This document shows positions 52,724 to 60,790 of a stretch of DNA of 64,000 bases, one piece after another (positions within the stretch are counted from its first letter, which is position 1; every line of letters begins with the position of its first letter). The position numbers and the translations under genes are program-made. This DNA is from Nitrospirillum pindoramense (GTDB lineage: Bacteria > Pseudomonadota > Alphaproteobacteria > Azospirillales > Azospirillaceae). Where the stretch lies: positions 248,001 to 312,000 of the forward strand of contig NZ_VITR01000007.1 in assembly GCF_007827955.1 (NCBI RefSeq), written 5' to 3'. The notes below the pieces were generated by a model. It saw only the letters and a program-made list of their open reading frames with translations. It ran no database searches and was not told the origin of the DNA.

Positions 52724-52743
52724 CCGGCTATAACCGATACCGG
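52724..52743. promoter_or_regulatory. Possible operator of the FitAB/VapBC pair
   Basis: The 20-bp sequence CCGGCTATAACCGATACCGG has CCGG at both ends and an imperfect inverted TAT/ATA inside, 66 bp upstream of the antitoxin ATG. A direct repeat GCTAT also occurs at about 52790-52807 (GCGCTATTATTAAGGTGCTA). Antitoxin binding is inferred. Confidence 0.35.
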
Positions 52744-52808
52744 ATTGCGCGCCTGCTTTCATTTTGTGGGATTGCATGCATCTCAAGCGCTATTATTAAG
52801 GTGCTATC

Positions 52809-53063
52809 ATGCCATCCATCACCGTGAGAAACGGGCCAGAAGAGGTCCACCGCGCCCTACGGGTGCGCGCGGCGCAGCATGGCCGCAGCGCCGAAGCGGA
52901 AATCCGCGACATTCTGGAGCGTGCCGTTAAGCCGGAAAAGCGCCTGCACCTGGGGGACGCGCTGGCGGCGCTCAGCCGGGAAGCGGGCCTTAGTAATGAG
53001 GACTTCGCTATCTTTGAGGATATGCGGGATAGAACACCGGCTGAGCCGATGACGTTCGAATGA
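52809..53063 (+). CDS. FitA-like/Arc-type antitoxin
   Basis: An 84-residue protein. The N-terminal ribbon-helix-helix PSITVRNGPEEVHRALRVRA, with AAQHGRSAEAEIRDILERAV, is the FitA pattern. The C terminus is acidic (NEDFAIFEDMRDRTPAEPMT) and should occupy the toxin's active site. An AAGG-type site precedes the ATG. It overlaps the toxin gene by 4 nt. Confidence 0.9.
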   Translation: MPSITVRNGPEEVHRALRVRAAQHGRSAEAEIRDILERAVKPEKRLHLGDALAALSREAGLSNEDFAIFEDMRDRTPAEPMTFE

Positions 53064-53482
53064 TCGTCCTGGATACCAACGTCGTTTCAGAGGCGATGAA
53101 GCCGGAACCCAACCCGGCCGTACGCGCCTGGCTGAATAACCAGGCCGCCGAAACGCTTTACCTCAGCAGTGTGACACTGGCGGAACTGTGGTTCGGCATT
53201 GAGGCGCTGCCGGAAGGCCAGCGCAAGATCGCACTTGCCCAAACCTTGGACGGGCTGTTGGCCCTGTTCGAGGGACGGGTGCTGTCCTTTGATGTCAGCG
53301 CCGCCTGCCATTATGCAACGCTTGCAGCCGCAGATCGAAAGCGTGGCTTGGGCTTTCCGACGCCGGATGGATATATCGCCGCGGTCGCCGTCTCACGCGG
53401 CTTTATCGTCGCCTCACGTGATACTGCCCCTTACGAGGCGGGCGGCGTGAAAGTGATCAATCCCTGGCAAGAGCCGGCCTGA
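53060..53482 (+). CDS. vapC: PIN-domain ribonuclease toxin (VapC/FitB family)
   Basis: A 140-residue PIN nuclease. Acidic metal-binding residues are Asp5 in IVLDTNVVSEAMK, the Glu in SSVTLAELWFGIE, Asp in FPTPDGYIAAVA and a last Asp in VASRDTAPYE, so all four are kept. Toxins of this type cut tRNA or rRNA. The start (ATG at 53060) overlaps the antitoxin stop (ATGA). The next gene, on the other strand, ends directly at 53483. Confidence 0.93.
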   Translation: MIVLDTNVVSEAMKPEPNPAVRAWLNNQAAETLYLSSVTLAELWFGIEALPEGQRKIALAQTLDGLLALFEGRVLSFDVSAACHYATLAAADRKRGLGFPTPDGYIAAVAVSRGFIVASRDTAPYEAGGVKVINPWQEPA

Positions 53483-53926
53483 TCAGCTGCAGCCGCCGCC
53501 ACCCGAGCCGCAGCTGGGGCCGTGGCGGTGGGGGGCGGTGTCGCGGTCCAGGCCCTGGGCCGCCAGCTCGGACAGATACCGGGCCCAGCGCTCCTCATAC
53601 TCCATGCCCAGCTCGTACAGGTACTTCCAGGAGAAGATGCCGGTGTCGTGGCCGTCGTCGAAGATCAGGCGGACGGCGTAGTTGCCGATGGGCTCCAGCT
53701 CCGCCACCGCGACGGCGCGCTTGCCGGGCACCGTCTGCTTCTGGTCGGGGCTGTGGCCCTGCACCTCGGCCGACGGGCTTTCCACCCGCAGGTACTCGGC
53801 CGGCAGGGTGGCGCGGGCGCCGTTGTCGAAGGTGATGACCAACTCGCGCTCCGCCCGCTTGTAGCGGATCTCGGTCGGCCAGTGCTGGGTGCCGTGGGCG
53901 TCGGTGGCGAAGGTTTCCTGGGTCAT
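53483..53926 (-). CDS. DUF971 domain protein
   Basis: A 147-residue protein with the DUF971/GBBH-like N-terminal domain: THWPTEIRYKRAERELVITF-like (here QHWPTEIRYKRAERELVITF), LPAEYLRVESPSAEVQGHSP, the AVRLIFDDGHDTGIFSWKYL segment and a Cys/Gly tail SCGSGGGGCS. Related domains occur in gamma-butyrobetaine hydroxylases and in Fe-S assembly proteins; here it is alone. The C-terminal cysteines suggest metal binding. It is followed upstream by the Trm112-like gene on the same strand. Confidence 0.9.
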   Translation of the reverse strand: MTQETFATDAHGTQHWPTEIRYKRAERELVITFDNGARATLPAEYLRVESPSAEVQGHSPDQKQTVPGKRAVAVAELEPIGNYAVRLIFDDGHDTGIFSWKYLYELGMEYEERWARYLSELAAQGLDRDTAPHRHGPSCGSGGGGCS

Positions 53927-53937
53927 GACGGTCGGCC

Positions 53938-54123
53938 TCAGTCGTCCAGCGACCGGGCCTCATCCACCAGCATGATGGGGATGCCGTCGCGGATGGGGTA
54001 GGCCAGGCGCGCCTGCTGGCTGATCAGCTCCTGGCGCTGGGCGTCGTAGCTGAGCGGCCCCTTCGTCAGGGGGCAGACCAGGATTTCCAGCAGCTTGGGA
54101 TCGACCTTGGCGGTATCGGACAT
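53938..54123 (-). CDS. Trm112-family zinc-ribbon-like protein
   Basis: A 61-residue protein: [20 protein letters not shown], then [20 protein letters not shown]. Eukaryotic and archaeal Trm112 activate several methyltransferases; bacterial members (YcaR type) are often encoded with lipid A or methyltransferase genes. Only one cysteine of the usual four is present, so it is probably a non-zinc form. It lies between the LON-like gene and the DUF971 gene in one minus-strand cluster. Confidence 0.9.
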   Translation of the reverse strand: MSDTAKVDPKLLEILVCPLTKGPLSYDAQRQELISQQARLAYPIRDGIPIMLVDEARSLDD

Positions 54124-54149
54124 GGGACAGGGTCCTTCGGGAAGAAAAT

Positions 54150-54815
54150 TCAGTGGCGCGCGACGTCGCCGTCCGCCGATTCATGCACCGCCATCTGCAC
54201 CAACGCCAGCAGCATCGACGCACGGCTGATGAAATCCGGCGCCTCGAGCAGGGCCTGCTTCTCAGCCGGCGTGAAGGGACACAGCATGGCGATGGTGGCG
54301 ATCAGCTGCTCATCCGACGCCGCCTCCAGCGCCTGCCAGTTCACCGTCAGCGAACGGCGGGCGAAGTAGGTCTTCAGCGCCGCCATCAGCACGGCGCGGT
54401 CGAACTGCCCGTCGGCGGGCAGCACGAAGTCGTCGGCGAAGGGCGACCAGTCGGCCATGACGCGGCGATAGCCGCGCATGGTCGACACCTCCTCCCGGAT
54501 GCGGAAACGGCACAGGCCGCTGAGCGTGATGAGGTAGCGCCCGTCATCGGTTTCGGCGAAGGCGGTGAGCCGGCCACAGCAGCCGACACCGGCCAGCGGC
54601 GGCTCCACGCCGCCTGCCGCCTCCGCCCCCGGTTCCATGGGCTGGATCATCCCGATCAGCCGGTCACCGGCCAGGCTGTCCTGCACCATGGCGAGGTAGC
54701 GCGGCTCGAAGATGTTGAGCGGCAGCCGCGCGCGCGGCAGGACCAACGCCCCCGTCAGGGGGAAGACGGGGATGCTGGCCGGCAGCCGGTCGAAGCTGGG
54801 GGTGAAGGGGCTCAT
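54150..54815 (-). CDS. LON-peptidase substrate-binding-domain protein
   Basis: 221 residues. Only the N-terminal substrate-recognition domain of Lon is present, with no ATPase or protease. [20 protein letters not shown] and [20 protein letters not shown] are the family pattern, then a helical part ending with [20 protein letters not shown]. The role is unknown; an adaptor function in proteostasis fits its thioredoxin/CnoX neighbour upstream, 16 bp away. The start at 54815 is preferred over a GTG at 54827. Confidence 0.92.
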   Translation of the reverse strand: MSPFTPSFDRLPASIPVFPLTGALVLPRARLPLNIFEPRYLAMVQDSLAGDRLIGMIQPMEPGAEAAGGVEPPLAGVGCCGRLTAFAETDDGRYLITLSGLCRFRIREEVSTMRGYRRVMADWSPFADDFVLPADGQFDRAVLMAALKTYFARRSLTVNWQALEAASDEQLIATIAMLCPFTPAEKQALLEAPDFISRASMLLALVQMAVHESADGDVARH

Positions 54816-54831
54816 CACGCCGCCCACCGGC

Positions 54832-55764
54832 TCAGGCGAACAGGATGGACGACAGCTTGCGCCGGCCGGCGATGGCCAGCGGATGCTTGAAGCCCAGCGC
54901 CTCGAAGAACTTCACCAGCTGCTTGCGGGCCGCCTGTTCGTTCCATTCACGGTCGCGCTTCACGATGTCCAGCAGGTGATCCACCGCCACCTCCTGCTGG
55001 CCGGCGGCGTACAGCGCCAGCGCCAGGTCGTAGCGCGCCTGGTGGTTGTCGGGATCGGCCGCCAGGGCGCGCTCCAGGTCACCCACCGGGCCCATGTCCG
55101 CCGCCTGGCGGGCCAGGTCCATCTGGGTGCGCAGGGCCACGATCTCCGGCGCCTTGGCCAGGGCGGCGGGCGCCTGGTCCAGCATCTCCTGCGCGGTGTC
55201 CGCCTGGTCGGCGGCCAGCAGGCAGCGAATCAGGCCGGCATAGGCGGCGGCGTTCTCCGGCTCCTCGCCCAGCACCTCGTTATAGAGGGCGGCGGCGGTC
55301 TGGGCGTCGCCCGACTCCAGCAGCTGGCCGGCCTCCTCCAGCACGGCGGCGATGTCGGCGGCACCGGGCACGCCACCCGCTGCCTGCACCAGGCGGTCGA
55401 TGAACTGCTTCACCTGGCTTTCCGGCAGGGCGCCGGTGAAGCCATCCACCGGGCGGCCCTGGAAGAAGGCGTAGACGGCGGGGATGGACTGGATGCGCAG
55501 CTGTCCGGCGATGGCCGGGTTCTGGTCGGTATCGATCTTGACCAGCTTCACCGCCCCCTTGGCGGCCAGCACGGCCTTTTCGATGATCGGGCCCAGGGTC
55601 TTGCAGGGGCCGCACCAGGGCGCCCAGAAGTCCACGATCACCGGCACCTCGCGCGAGGCCTCGATGACATCGGCCATGAAGGTGCGGTCGCTGCCGTCCT
55701 TAATCAGGTTGGACTTGTCCACCGGGGCGTTGCCGCCGGGGGCGGCGCTGGTCGGAAACTGCAT
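54832..55764 (-). CDS. ybbN: CnoX/YbbN-type thioredoxin-TPR chaperedoxin
   Basis: 310 residues. The N-terminal thioredoxin domain (about 20-125) keeps a full WCGPC active site in VDFWAPWCGPCKTLGPIIEK. Helical TPR-like repeats follow (about 140-285: AAALYNEVLGEEPENAAAYA, YDLALALYAAGQQEVAVDHL), with the LVKFFEALGFKHPLAIAGRR C terminus of the family. E. coli CnoX protects clients from oxidation and hands them to GroEL; the intact CGPC suggests redox activity too. First gene of the cluster. Confidence 0.94.
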   Translation of the reverse strand: MQFPTSAAPGGNAPVDKSNLIKDGSDRTFMADVIEASREVPVIVDFWAPWCGPCKTLGPIIEKAVLAAKGAVKLVKIDTDQNPAIAGQLRIQSIPAVYAFFQGRPVDGFTGALPESQVKQFIDRLVQAAGGVPGAADIAAVLEEAGQLLESGDAQTAAALYNEVLGEEPENAAAYAGLIRCLLAADQADTAQEMLDQAPAALAKAPEIVALRTQMDLARQAADMGPVGDLERALAADPDNHQARYDLALALYAAGQQEVAVDHLLDIVKRDREWNEQAARKQLVKFFEALGFKHPLAIAGRRKLSSILFA

Positions 55765-55972
55765 GGCCTCGTCATCCCTTCTGAGCCGCAGGCGCCGCCG
55801 CCCCCCTTGGGCACGGCACGGGAGCCCGCGCATAGGTCACTGAAATGAGCCCGCCTGGCCGCCGCCGCAAGGGGCATATGGGCCCCGGACGCCAGCGGGG
55901 CGGGTGACCGGTCCCTTATAGCCGTCCCGGCACGGGGAAAAAAGCCACCCGATTTTTCCCTGAAAAAAGCGC

Positions 55973-56000
55973 TTGCATTCGATCGACACCTGCATATTAT
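55973..56000 (+). promoter_or_regulatory. Promoter of tRNA-Gly
   Basis: TTGCAT (55973-55978) and TATTAT (55995-56000) with a 16-bp spacer, about 60 nt before the tRNA. The upstream stretch is locally rich in A and T (GGGGAAAAAAGC, GATTTTTCCC), resembling an UP element. The rest of 55849-55972 is featureless. Confidence 0.7.
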
Positions 56001-56059
56001 CCGCGCTCACCGCCGGGGGGCACTGACCGCAAGGGCAGAGCCGAACGTCGGGATGGGGT

Positions 56060-56134
56060 GCGGGCGTAGCTCAGGGGTAGAGCACAACCTTGCCAAGGTT
56101 GGGGTCGAGGGTTCGAATCCCTTCGCCCGCTCCA
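56060..56134 (+). tRNA. tRNA-Gly(GCC), copy 1
   Basis: A 75-nt cloverleaf with encoded CCA. The acceptor GCGGGCG pairs with CGCCCGC, the anticodon stem CAACC/GGTTG encloses TTGCCAA, giving anticodon GCC (reads GGC/GGU), and the T-loop is TTCGAAT. It is identical in sequence to the second copy at 56234. Confidence 0.98.
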
Positions 56135-56163
56135 GTCTTCCTTGATAGGAAGATCAAGCGAGA

Positions 56164-56198
56164 AAAGGCCGGGCCGGCTGGTTCGGCCTTTCGCTTTT
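56164..56198 (+). terminator. Terminator-like hairpin between the tRNA-Gly copies
   Basis: A stem AAAGGCC (56164-56170) / GGCCTTT (56185-56191) with an internal GGGCCGG stretch, followed by CGCTTTT. It suggests that each tRNA-Gly copy may be a separate unit or that the copies are processed from a leaky transcript. Confidence 0.65.
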
Positions 56199-56233
56199 AG
56201 ATGAGCCTTCGATGAAGGCGGAGAGTTGGATAC

Positions 56234-56308
56234 GCGGGCGTAGCTCAGGGGTAGAGCACAACCTTGCCAAGGTTGGGGTCGAGGGTTCGAATCCCTTCGC
56301 CCGCTCCA
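56234..56308 (+). tRNA. tRNA-Gly(GCC), copy 2
   Basis: 75 nt, identical to copy 1 including CCA, 99 bp further on. Duplicated tRNA-Gly(GCC) genes fit heavy use of GGC codons in this GC-rich genome. No separate consensus promoter is evident between the copies. Confidence 0.98.
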
Positions 56309-56327
56309 GTCTCTCAAAAGTCGCACC

Positions 56328-56357
56328 AAGGCGTCCGTTCGGGCGCCTTTTGCTTTT
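56328..56357 (+). terminator. Intrinsic terminator after tRNA-Gly copy 2
   Basis: A stem AAGGCG (56328-56333) / CGCCTT (56344-56349) with inner CCG/CGG pairs, followed by TTGCTTTTT. Strong terminator 20 nt after the tRNA. Confidence 0.85.
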
Positions 56358-56605
56358 TCAGCCCCCCTCTCATCGTCCTCCTCCCCATTCGAAAGCCCGG
56401 CCTGCCCACCTTGGGCGGACCCAGCCCACCTTGAGCGGACAATGCGCCGCCTTTGGCCGTTCCCCGCAAAGCAGAAGGTCTGCGTATAAGGCTCAATTTA
56501 AAAACCGACCAGATGGTTTGTATTTTGAGAATCGAGCTGCTATGGTTGGCGTCAGCAAGCGGAATCCTCCCCGCAGTGCGGTCCCAACACAGGAGCACCG
56601 GCCCG

Positions 56606-56824
56606 ATGACCCACCGTTCCCGTCCTGCCGCGCAGACATGCGCCTATCGCCTGAGCCGCCTGGGCCGCGTCGCCCTGGTCCTGGCCGCCGCCGGCGCTGT
56701 AAGTGGGTGCAGCGGCCTGGTGGCGCTGCCCGTCCGCACCGCCAGCGCCGTGGTCAAGGTGGTGCCGGTGGCCGGCGACATCGCCGCCAAGCCCCTGGAC
56801 GCCGCCGCCGATGCCATTGACTGA
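56606..56824 (+). CDS. Small predicted lipoprotein
   Basis: A 72-residue protein with a basic N terminus (MTHRSRPAAQTCAYRLSRLG), a hydrophobic core and a lipobox VSGC near residue 35. After that it reads SGLVALPVRTASAVVKVVPV, then AGDIAAKPLDAAADAID. An AGGAG site lies 11 nt before the ATG. Short alphaproteobacterial lipoproteins of this pattern have no known role. It overlaps the next gene by 14 nt. The 250 bp upstream (56358-56605) show an AT-rich stretch at 56490-56540 that may be its promoter. Confidence 0.72.
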   Translation: MTHRSRPAAQTCAYRLSRLGRVALVLAAAGAVSGCSGLVALPVRTASAVVKVVPVAGDIAAKPLDAAADAID

Positions 56825-57083
56825 CCCCACCCCACCGGCAGTGGCCGTGTGCGAGGGCTGTGGCGTGGTGCTGACGGGGGGCCCGTCACCGCATACCCCC
56901 CGGTGCCCGCGGTGCGAAAAGGCCATCGGCCCCCGGCCTCTGGCCGACGCGCTGTTCCTGGTCGCGCTGGCGGTGGGCGGCACCCTGTTGGTGACGGCGG
57001 CGACCTTCACCATGACGGAGGTTTCGGCGGAACCGCCCCACGGCGCCCTGATGGGCGCCTGGCGCCGGCCCGCCACGCCGTAA
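56811..57083 (+). CDS. Small zinc-ribbon membrane protein
   Basis: A 90-residue protein that begins MPLTDPTPPAVAVCEGCGVV inside the end of the lipoprotein gene. Four cysteines in two CxxC pairs (CEGC, CPRC) form a rubredoxin-like zinc ribbon, followed by one hydrophobic segment (LFLVALAVGGTLLVTAATFT). Such small ribbon proteins may tie a membrane site to a soluble partner; no function is known. It converges on zntB after 10 bp. Confidence 0.65.
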   Translation: MPLTDPTPPAVAVCEGCGVVLTGGPSPHTPRCPRCEKAIGPRPLADALFLVALAVGGTLLVTAATFTMTEVSAEPPHGALMGAWRRPATP

Positions 57084-57093
57084 GCTCCCGTCC

Positions 57094-58092
57094 TTAGAAC
57101 AGCCGCCGCCAGTGCAGCACCACCAGGGACGCCACGATGGTGAAGATCATGACGCCGCAAACCCAAAGGAAGCCGGCGTCGTGGCCGCTCCACGGCAGGC
57201 CGCCCACATTCATGCCGAAGATGCCGGTGATCAGGTTCACCGGCAGCAGGATGGTGGTGACGATGGACAGGACATAGAGGTTGCGGTTGGTGGCCTCGCT
57301 GAAGCGGTTGGACAGTTCGTCCTGCAACAGGCGGGCGCGTTCCTGCACCAGGTCCAGGTCCTGGCCGACACCGTCCAGCCGATCGATGCCCTGGCGCAAA
57401 CGGGCCTGATCCTCCACCCCGCACCAGCCGGGCAGGCGGCCCAGCGCCACGTTCAGCGCCGTGCGCTGCGGGCCCAGATGGCGGCGCAGGCGGGCGGCGG
57501 TGCGGCGGATGCGGCCCAGCTTCTCCCCCTCATCCTCCAGCCGGTCGGCCAGCAGGGCGTCCTCGACATCGTCCACGTCATTGGCCAGTTCGCTGACCTC
57601 CGCCGCCACGGTGTCGGTCAGGTGGAACATGAGGTGGGCGATGAGGTCGATGGCCCCGGTGGGCGCCAGGCCCTGGGCGACGGCGCGGCGCAACTGGTCC
57701 ACCGCCATCAGCGGCTGGCGCCGCGCGGTGATGACCAGGCGCGAATCCATGTACAGGCGCAGCTGCCCCAGGCCGCCGGCCGGATCGTCGAAACGGTGGT
57801 GCAGGTCGGCCAGCACGCCGGTCAATCCCTCGCCCACCGGTTCCAGGCGGAAGTGGCTGTCCTGGCCCAGCAGCGCCTGGCGGGCGCCGCGCGGCAGGGT
57901 GGGCATGGCCTCGATCCACTGCCGCGCCCGCACATCCACCAGGTTGAAGTGCAACCAGACCAAGCCATCGGGTTCCGCCAGCGCGTCGGCGATGCGGGGC
58001 CAGGGCACCGGGGTCACCACGCCGCTGCGGACCAGGAAGCCGCAAATCAGCCCATGTTCCTCGCTGATGTCCGACGCCGCGCGCGTGCCCAT
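57094..58092 (-). CDS. zntB: ZntB-type CorA-family zinc transporter
   Basis: A 332-residue inner-membrane channel-like protein of the CorA family. The soluble N-terminal domain is about 1-265, and two C-terminal transmembrane helices are about 270-325. The loop between them has the family motif GMN (GIFGMNVGGLPWSG). The N-terminal part (EPDGLVWLHFNLVDVRARQW, RLYMDSRLVITARRQPLMAV) is of the ZntB type, which moves Zn(II) rather than Mg(II). The start at 58092 is reasonable; 154 bp separate it from the CopD-like gene. Confidence 0.94.
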   Translation of the reverse strand: MGTRAASDISEEHGLICGFLVRSGVVTPVPWPRIADALAEPDGLVWLHFNLVDVRARQWIEAMPTLPRGARQALLGQDSHFRLEPVGEGLTGVLADLHHRFDDPAGGLGQLRLYMDSRLVITARRQPLMAVDQLRRAVAQGLAPTGAIDLIAHLMFHLTDTVAAEVSELANDVDDVEDALLADRLEDEGEKLGRIRRTAARLRRHLGPQRTALNVALGRLPGWCGVEDQARLRQGIDRLDGVGQDLDLVQERARLLQDELSNRFSEATNRNLYVLSIVTTILLPVNLITGIFGMNVGGLPWSGHDAGFLWVCGVMIFTIVASLVVLHWRRLF

Positions 58093-58246
58093 CCATGGTC
58101 CTTTCGGAAGCGGGACGGCCCGCCGCCGCCCGTCTCCTGTGATGCAGGGTGGGGACGGCCAGCGTCAATGGCCTGGAATCTGACGACTTTGTGACAACAG
58201 GACCGTCCACCCCGCGACGGAGTGGCCCGCGTCGCTTCATCGCGGC

Positions 58247-58666
58247 TCAGAATGGCTTGCCGATCACCAGGAACAGGATGCCGACCACCGACAGAACGAT
58301 CAAGGCGGGGATGAAGCGGCCGAACCCGGTACGCCGGTGCTGTTGCCCATTGGTCAGCCGGCGCAGCGCCCCGGCCTGGGCGCCGTGCAGGCCGGAGAGC
58401 GCCGTGACCAGGGCCAGCTTGGCCCACAGCCAGCCGGCGGAAGGCAGCCAGCCGCCCTTGACCGCCAGGGTCAGGCCCAGGCCCCAGACCAGCAGGATGG
58501 CCGGCCCCGTCACCCAGCGGTGCCAGGCCCGCGCCGCGCGCCAGAAGGCGGGCGACAGCGCATCGGCGCTGGGCACGAAGGCCAGCAACAGGGCTGCCGC
58601 CAGCAAACCCGCCACGAAGGTGACGGCGGCGGCGGCATGCAGCGATTCCAGCCAGAGATAGGGCAT
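58247..58666 (-). CDS. CopD/HemJ-like membrane protein
   Basis: 139 residues with four hydrophobic helices. MPYLWLESLHAAAAVTFVAG puts a His in helix 1 (His10). HRWVTGPAILLVWGLGLTLA contains a second His, and WLWAKLALVTALSGLHGAQA carries the Lys and His that recall HemJ/UPF0093 and CopD. It may bind haem or copper in the membrane. The start at 58666 is chosen; the upstream frame is not protein-like. Confidence 0.78.
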   Translation of the reverse strand: MPYLWLESLHAAAAVTFVAGLLAAALLLAFVPSADALSPAFWRAARAWHRWVTGPAILLVWGLGLTLAVKGGWLPSAGWLWAKLALVTALSGLHGAQAGALRRLTNGQQHRRTGFGRFIPALIVLSVVGILFLVIGKPF

Positions 58667-58832
58667 GGGTCCGGGTTCCCGATCTGAAGTTCGTCCCCTT
58701 GATACACCAGCCGCCGCCCCGCCGGAGGGGCCAGTTTGACCAAGGCGAACAGCCCCGGGGTCGCCCCGGGGCCGCACCGCACTTCTCGGGATTTAGGCCG
58801 GCGACTTGCCGACCTGGGCCGGTCAGGCCCGT

Positions 58833-58870
58833 AAGCCAAGCCACCGGATGGTGGCGCCCGGCGCCTGAGG
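58833..58870. repeat. Modular intergenic element, copy G (partial, inverted)
   Basis: Only the CCTCAGGCGCCGGGC end, hairpin I (CCACC-ATCC-GGTGG) and the start of the core (TTGGCTT) are preserved on the minus strand; the rest is missing or diverged toward 58795. Hairpin I has a stem unlike all other copies yet perfectly paired. Confidence 0.75.
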
Positions 58871-58872
58871 AA

Positions 58873-58902
58873 GGGCATTTGAGCGATCAAGATCAAATGC
58901 CC
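58873..58902. repeat. Short hairpin repeat, GGCATTTGA family (copy 3)
   Basis: A perfect 10-bp stem GGGCATTTGA (58873-58882) / TCAAATGCCC (58893-58902), directly after element copy G and 6 bp before the SDR stop codon on the minus strand. Confidence 0.82.
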
Positions 58903-58908
58903 TGCGCA

Positions 58909-59664
58909 TCAGACTTGCGCCAGGCCGCCATCGGCGAACAGCTCGGCGCCGGCGACGAAGCTGCTGTCGCTGGAGGCCAGGAACAGGGCGGCCTTGGCGA
59001 TCTCCTCCGGCTCGCCCACGCGGCCCAGGGGCACTTGGCTGGCCATGTAGTCCAGCAGGCCCTGCTGCTGGGCGGCGTCGGGCCCGGCCAGCTCCACCAG
59101 GCCCGGCGTGCGGATGGGGCCGGGGCTGAGGACGTTCACGCGGATGCCGCGGCCCTTCAGGTCCAGGGTCCAGCCGCGGGCCAGGCTGCGCACCGCCGCC
59201 TTGCTGGCGCTGTAGACGCTGAAGGCCGGCGTGCCGGTGCTGCCGGCGGTGGAGCCGGTGAGAATGACCGAGGCGCCATCCACCAGCAGGGGCAGGGCCT
59301 TTTGCACCGTGAACAGCACAGCCTTCACGTTGCGGCCGAAGATGTCGTCGTAATGCTCTTCCGTGATCTGGCCCAGGGGCAGCATGGTGCCGCCGCCGGC
59401 ATTGGCGAACAGCACGTCGATACGGCCGGCCTGGGCCTTCACCTGTTCATAGAGGCGGTTCAAATCCTCCGCCTTGGCGCTGTCGGCCTGGACGCCGATG
59501 GCGTTGGGGCCGATGGCCGCCACCGCCGCCTGCAGTTCCGGCGCGCGGCGGCCGGTGATGAAGACGCGGGCGCCTTCGGCGGCGAACGCCTTGGCGGTGG
59601 CGAGGCCGATGCCGCTGGTGCCACCGGTGACGACCGCGACCTTACCGTCGAGTTTGCGAGCCAT
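58909..59664 (-). CDS. SDR-family oxidoreductase
   Basis: A 251-residue classical short-chain dehydrogenase. The NAD(P) motif is TGGTSGIG (residues 14-21), NAG is in FANAGGG, the catalytic Ser is in LTGSTAGS, and the YSASK pair is Tyr/Lys in [16 protein letters not shown] after the first fold suggests NADPH use. It is divergent from a LysR regulator that probably controls it (127-bp gap). The substrate is unknown. Confidence 0.95.
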   Translation of the reverse strand: MARKLDGKVAVVTGGTSGIGLATAKAFAAEGARVFITGRRAPELQAAVAAIGPNAIGVQADSAKAEDLNRLYEQVKAQAGRIDVLFANAGGGTMLPLGQITEEHYDDIFGRNVKAVLFTVQKALPLLVDGASVILTGSTAGSTGTPAFSVYSASKAAVRSLARGWTLDLKGRGIRVNVLSPGPIRTPGLVELAGPDAAQQQGLLDYMASQVPLGRVGEPEEIAKAALFLASSDSSFVAGAELFADGGLAQV

Positions 59665-59744
59665 TTTCTATGTCCTTTCAGTCTCTTGTCCAACATCACC
59701 CTGTTGTGGGCGGCTGATGGGCAAAAGATGTCGCCAAACCCGTA

Positions 59745-59759
59745 TTTCCAAAATAGAAA
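59745..59759. promoter_or_regulatory. Possible LysR binding site
   Basis: TTTCCAAAATAGAAA, a T-N13-A type dyad with arms TTTC/GAAA, lies in the divergent SDR/LysR promoter region, 33 bp before the LysR start. LysR proteins usually bind such interrupted dyads; the assignment is inference. Confidence 0.45.
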
Positions 59760-59791
59760 GGATTGAAAACTATCATTGCAGGTTTGACGTT

Positions 59792-60715
59792 ATGACCAAG
59801 GTGCCGGATTTTGAAGGCCTGGCCATGTTCGCCAAGGTGGCCGAGGAGCGGTCCTACGCCGCCGCGGCCCGGGCCATGGGCGTATCGGTCGCCACCGTGT
59901 CGCGCGGCGTCAGCCGGCTGGAGGACAGGCTGGGCGCCCGCCTGTTCAACCGCACCTCGCGCCGCCTGGCCCTGACCGACGTGGGCGCCGCCCTGGCCGC
60001 GCGGGCGTCCCAGTTGTATGCCGAGGCCGAAGCGGTGGAGGATGCGGCGCGCGAACTGTCCAGCCGCCCGCGCGGCACCGTCCGCCTGGCCGTGCCCATG
60101 AGCTTCGGCGTGCGCTGGGTGGCGCCGCTGCTCCCCGCCTTCCTGCGCGCCTATCCCGAGATCACCGTCGATCTGCATTTGAGCGATGCCGTGGTGGATT
60201 TGATCGGCGACGGGTTCGATGCCGCCCTGCGCATCGCCGTGTTGCCCGACAGCTCGCTGGTGGCGCGCCAGTTGTGCCCCATCGCCCGGCACATCGTGGC
60301 GGCGCCGGCCTACATCGCCCGCTATGGCCGCCCCCGGCATCCCGGCGAACTGGCGGCCCATCACTGCCTGGGCTACGCCTACCGCGCCCGTCAGGACGTC
60401 TGGCGCTTGGTCAACGCCGAGGGGTCGGAGGTGGCCGTGACGCCCACCGGGCCCCTGCGCGTCACCAACGGGGAAGCGCTGCTGCCCACCGTGCTGGACG
60501 GCCTGGCCATCGCCGAGTTGCCGGAGTTCCTGGCGGCGGAATACCTGGCCGACGGCCGGCTGGTGGATCTGCTGGACGGCTGGTCGCTGCCCCTGGGCGG
60601 GCTGTACCTGGTGACCCCCACCACCCGCGCCCGCCCCGCCAAGGTGGAGGCGCTGGCCGACTTCTTCATCGAGACCCTGTCCCATCCCGCCTGGCGGTCG
60701 CCGCCGCGCCGATAG
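59792..60715 (+). CDS. LysR-family transcriptional regulator
   Basis: A 307-residue regulator. The N-terminal winged helix-turn-helix is FEGLAMFAKVAEERSYAAAA, RAMGVSVATVSRGVSRLEDR and LGARLFNRTSRRLALTDVG. The C-terminal effector domain (about 93-295) starts GTVRLAVPMSFGVRWVAPLL, and its GLAIAELPEFLAAEYLADGR segment is typical of the DsdC/AaeR-like branch. The start at 59792 is preferred; the extension to 59474 is antisense to the SDR gene. Divergent from the SDR gene. Confidence 0.94.
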   Translation: MTKVPDFEGLAMFAKVAEERSYAAAARAMGVSVATVSRGVSRLEDRLGARLFNRTSRRLALTDVGAALAARASQLYAEAEAVEDAARELSSRPRGTVRLAVPMSFGVRWVAPLLPAFLRAYPEITVDLHLSDAVVDLIGDGFDAALRIAVLPDSSLVARQLCPIARHIVAAPAYIARYGRPRHPGELAAHHCLGYAYRARQDVWRLVNAEGSEVAVTPTGPLRVTNGEALLPTVLDGLAIAELPEFLAAEYLADGRLVDLLDGWSLPLGGLYLVTPTTRARPAKVEALADFFIETLSHPAWRSPPRR

Positions 60716-60790
60716 CTGCCGTCGCAAAGTCGCTCTACAGCCCAAGGCCATCCGGCATTAGGGTCGCGTCCCCAGAAGGACCGAGCCACC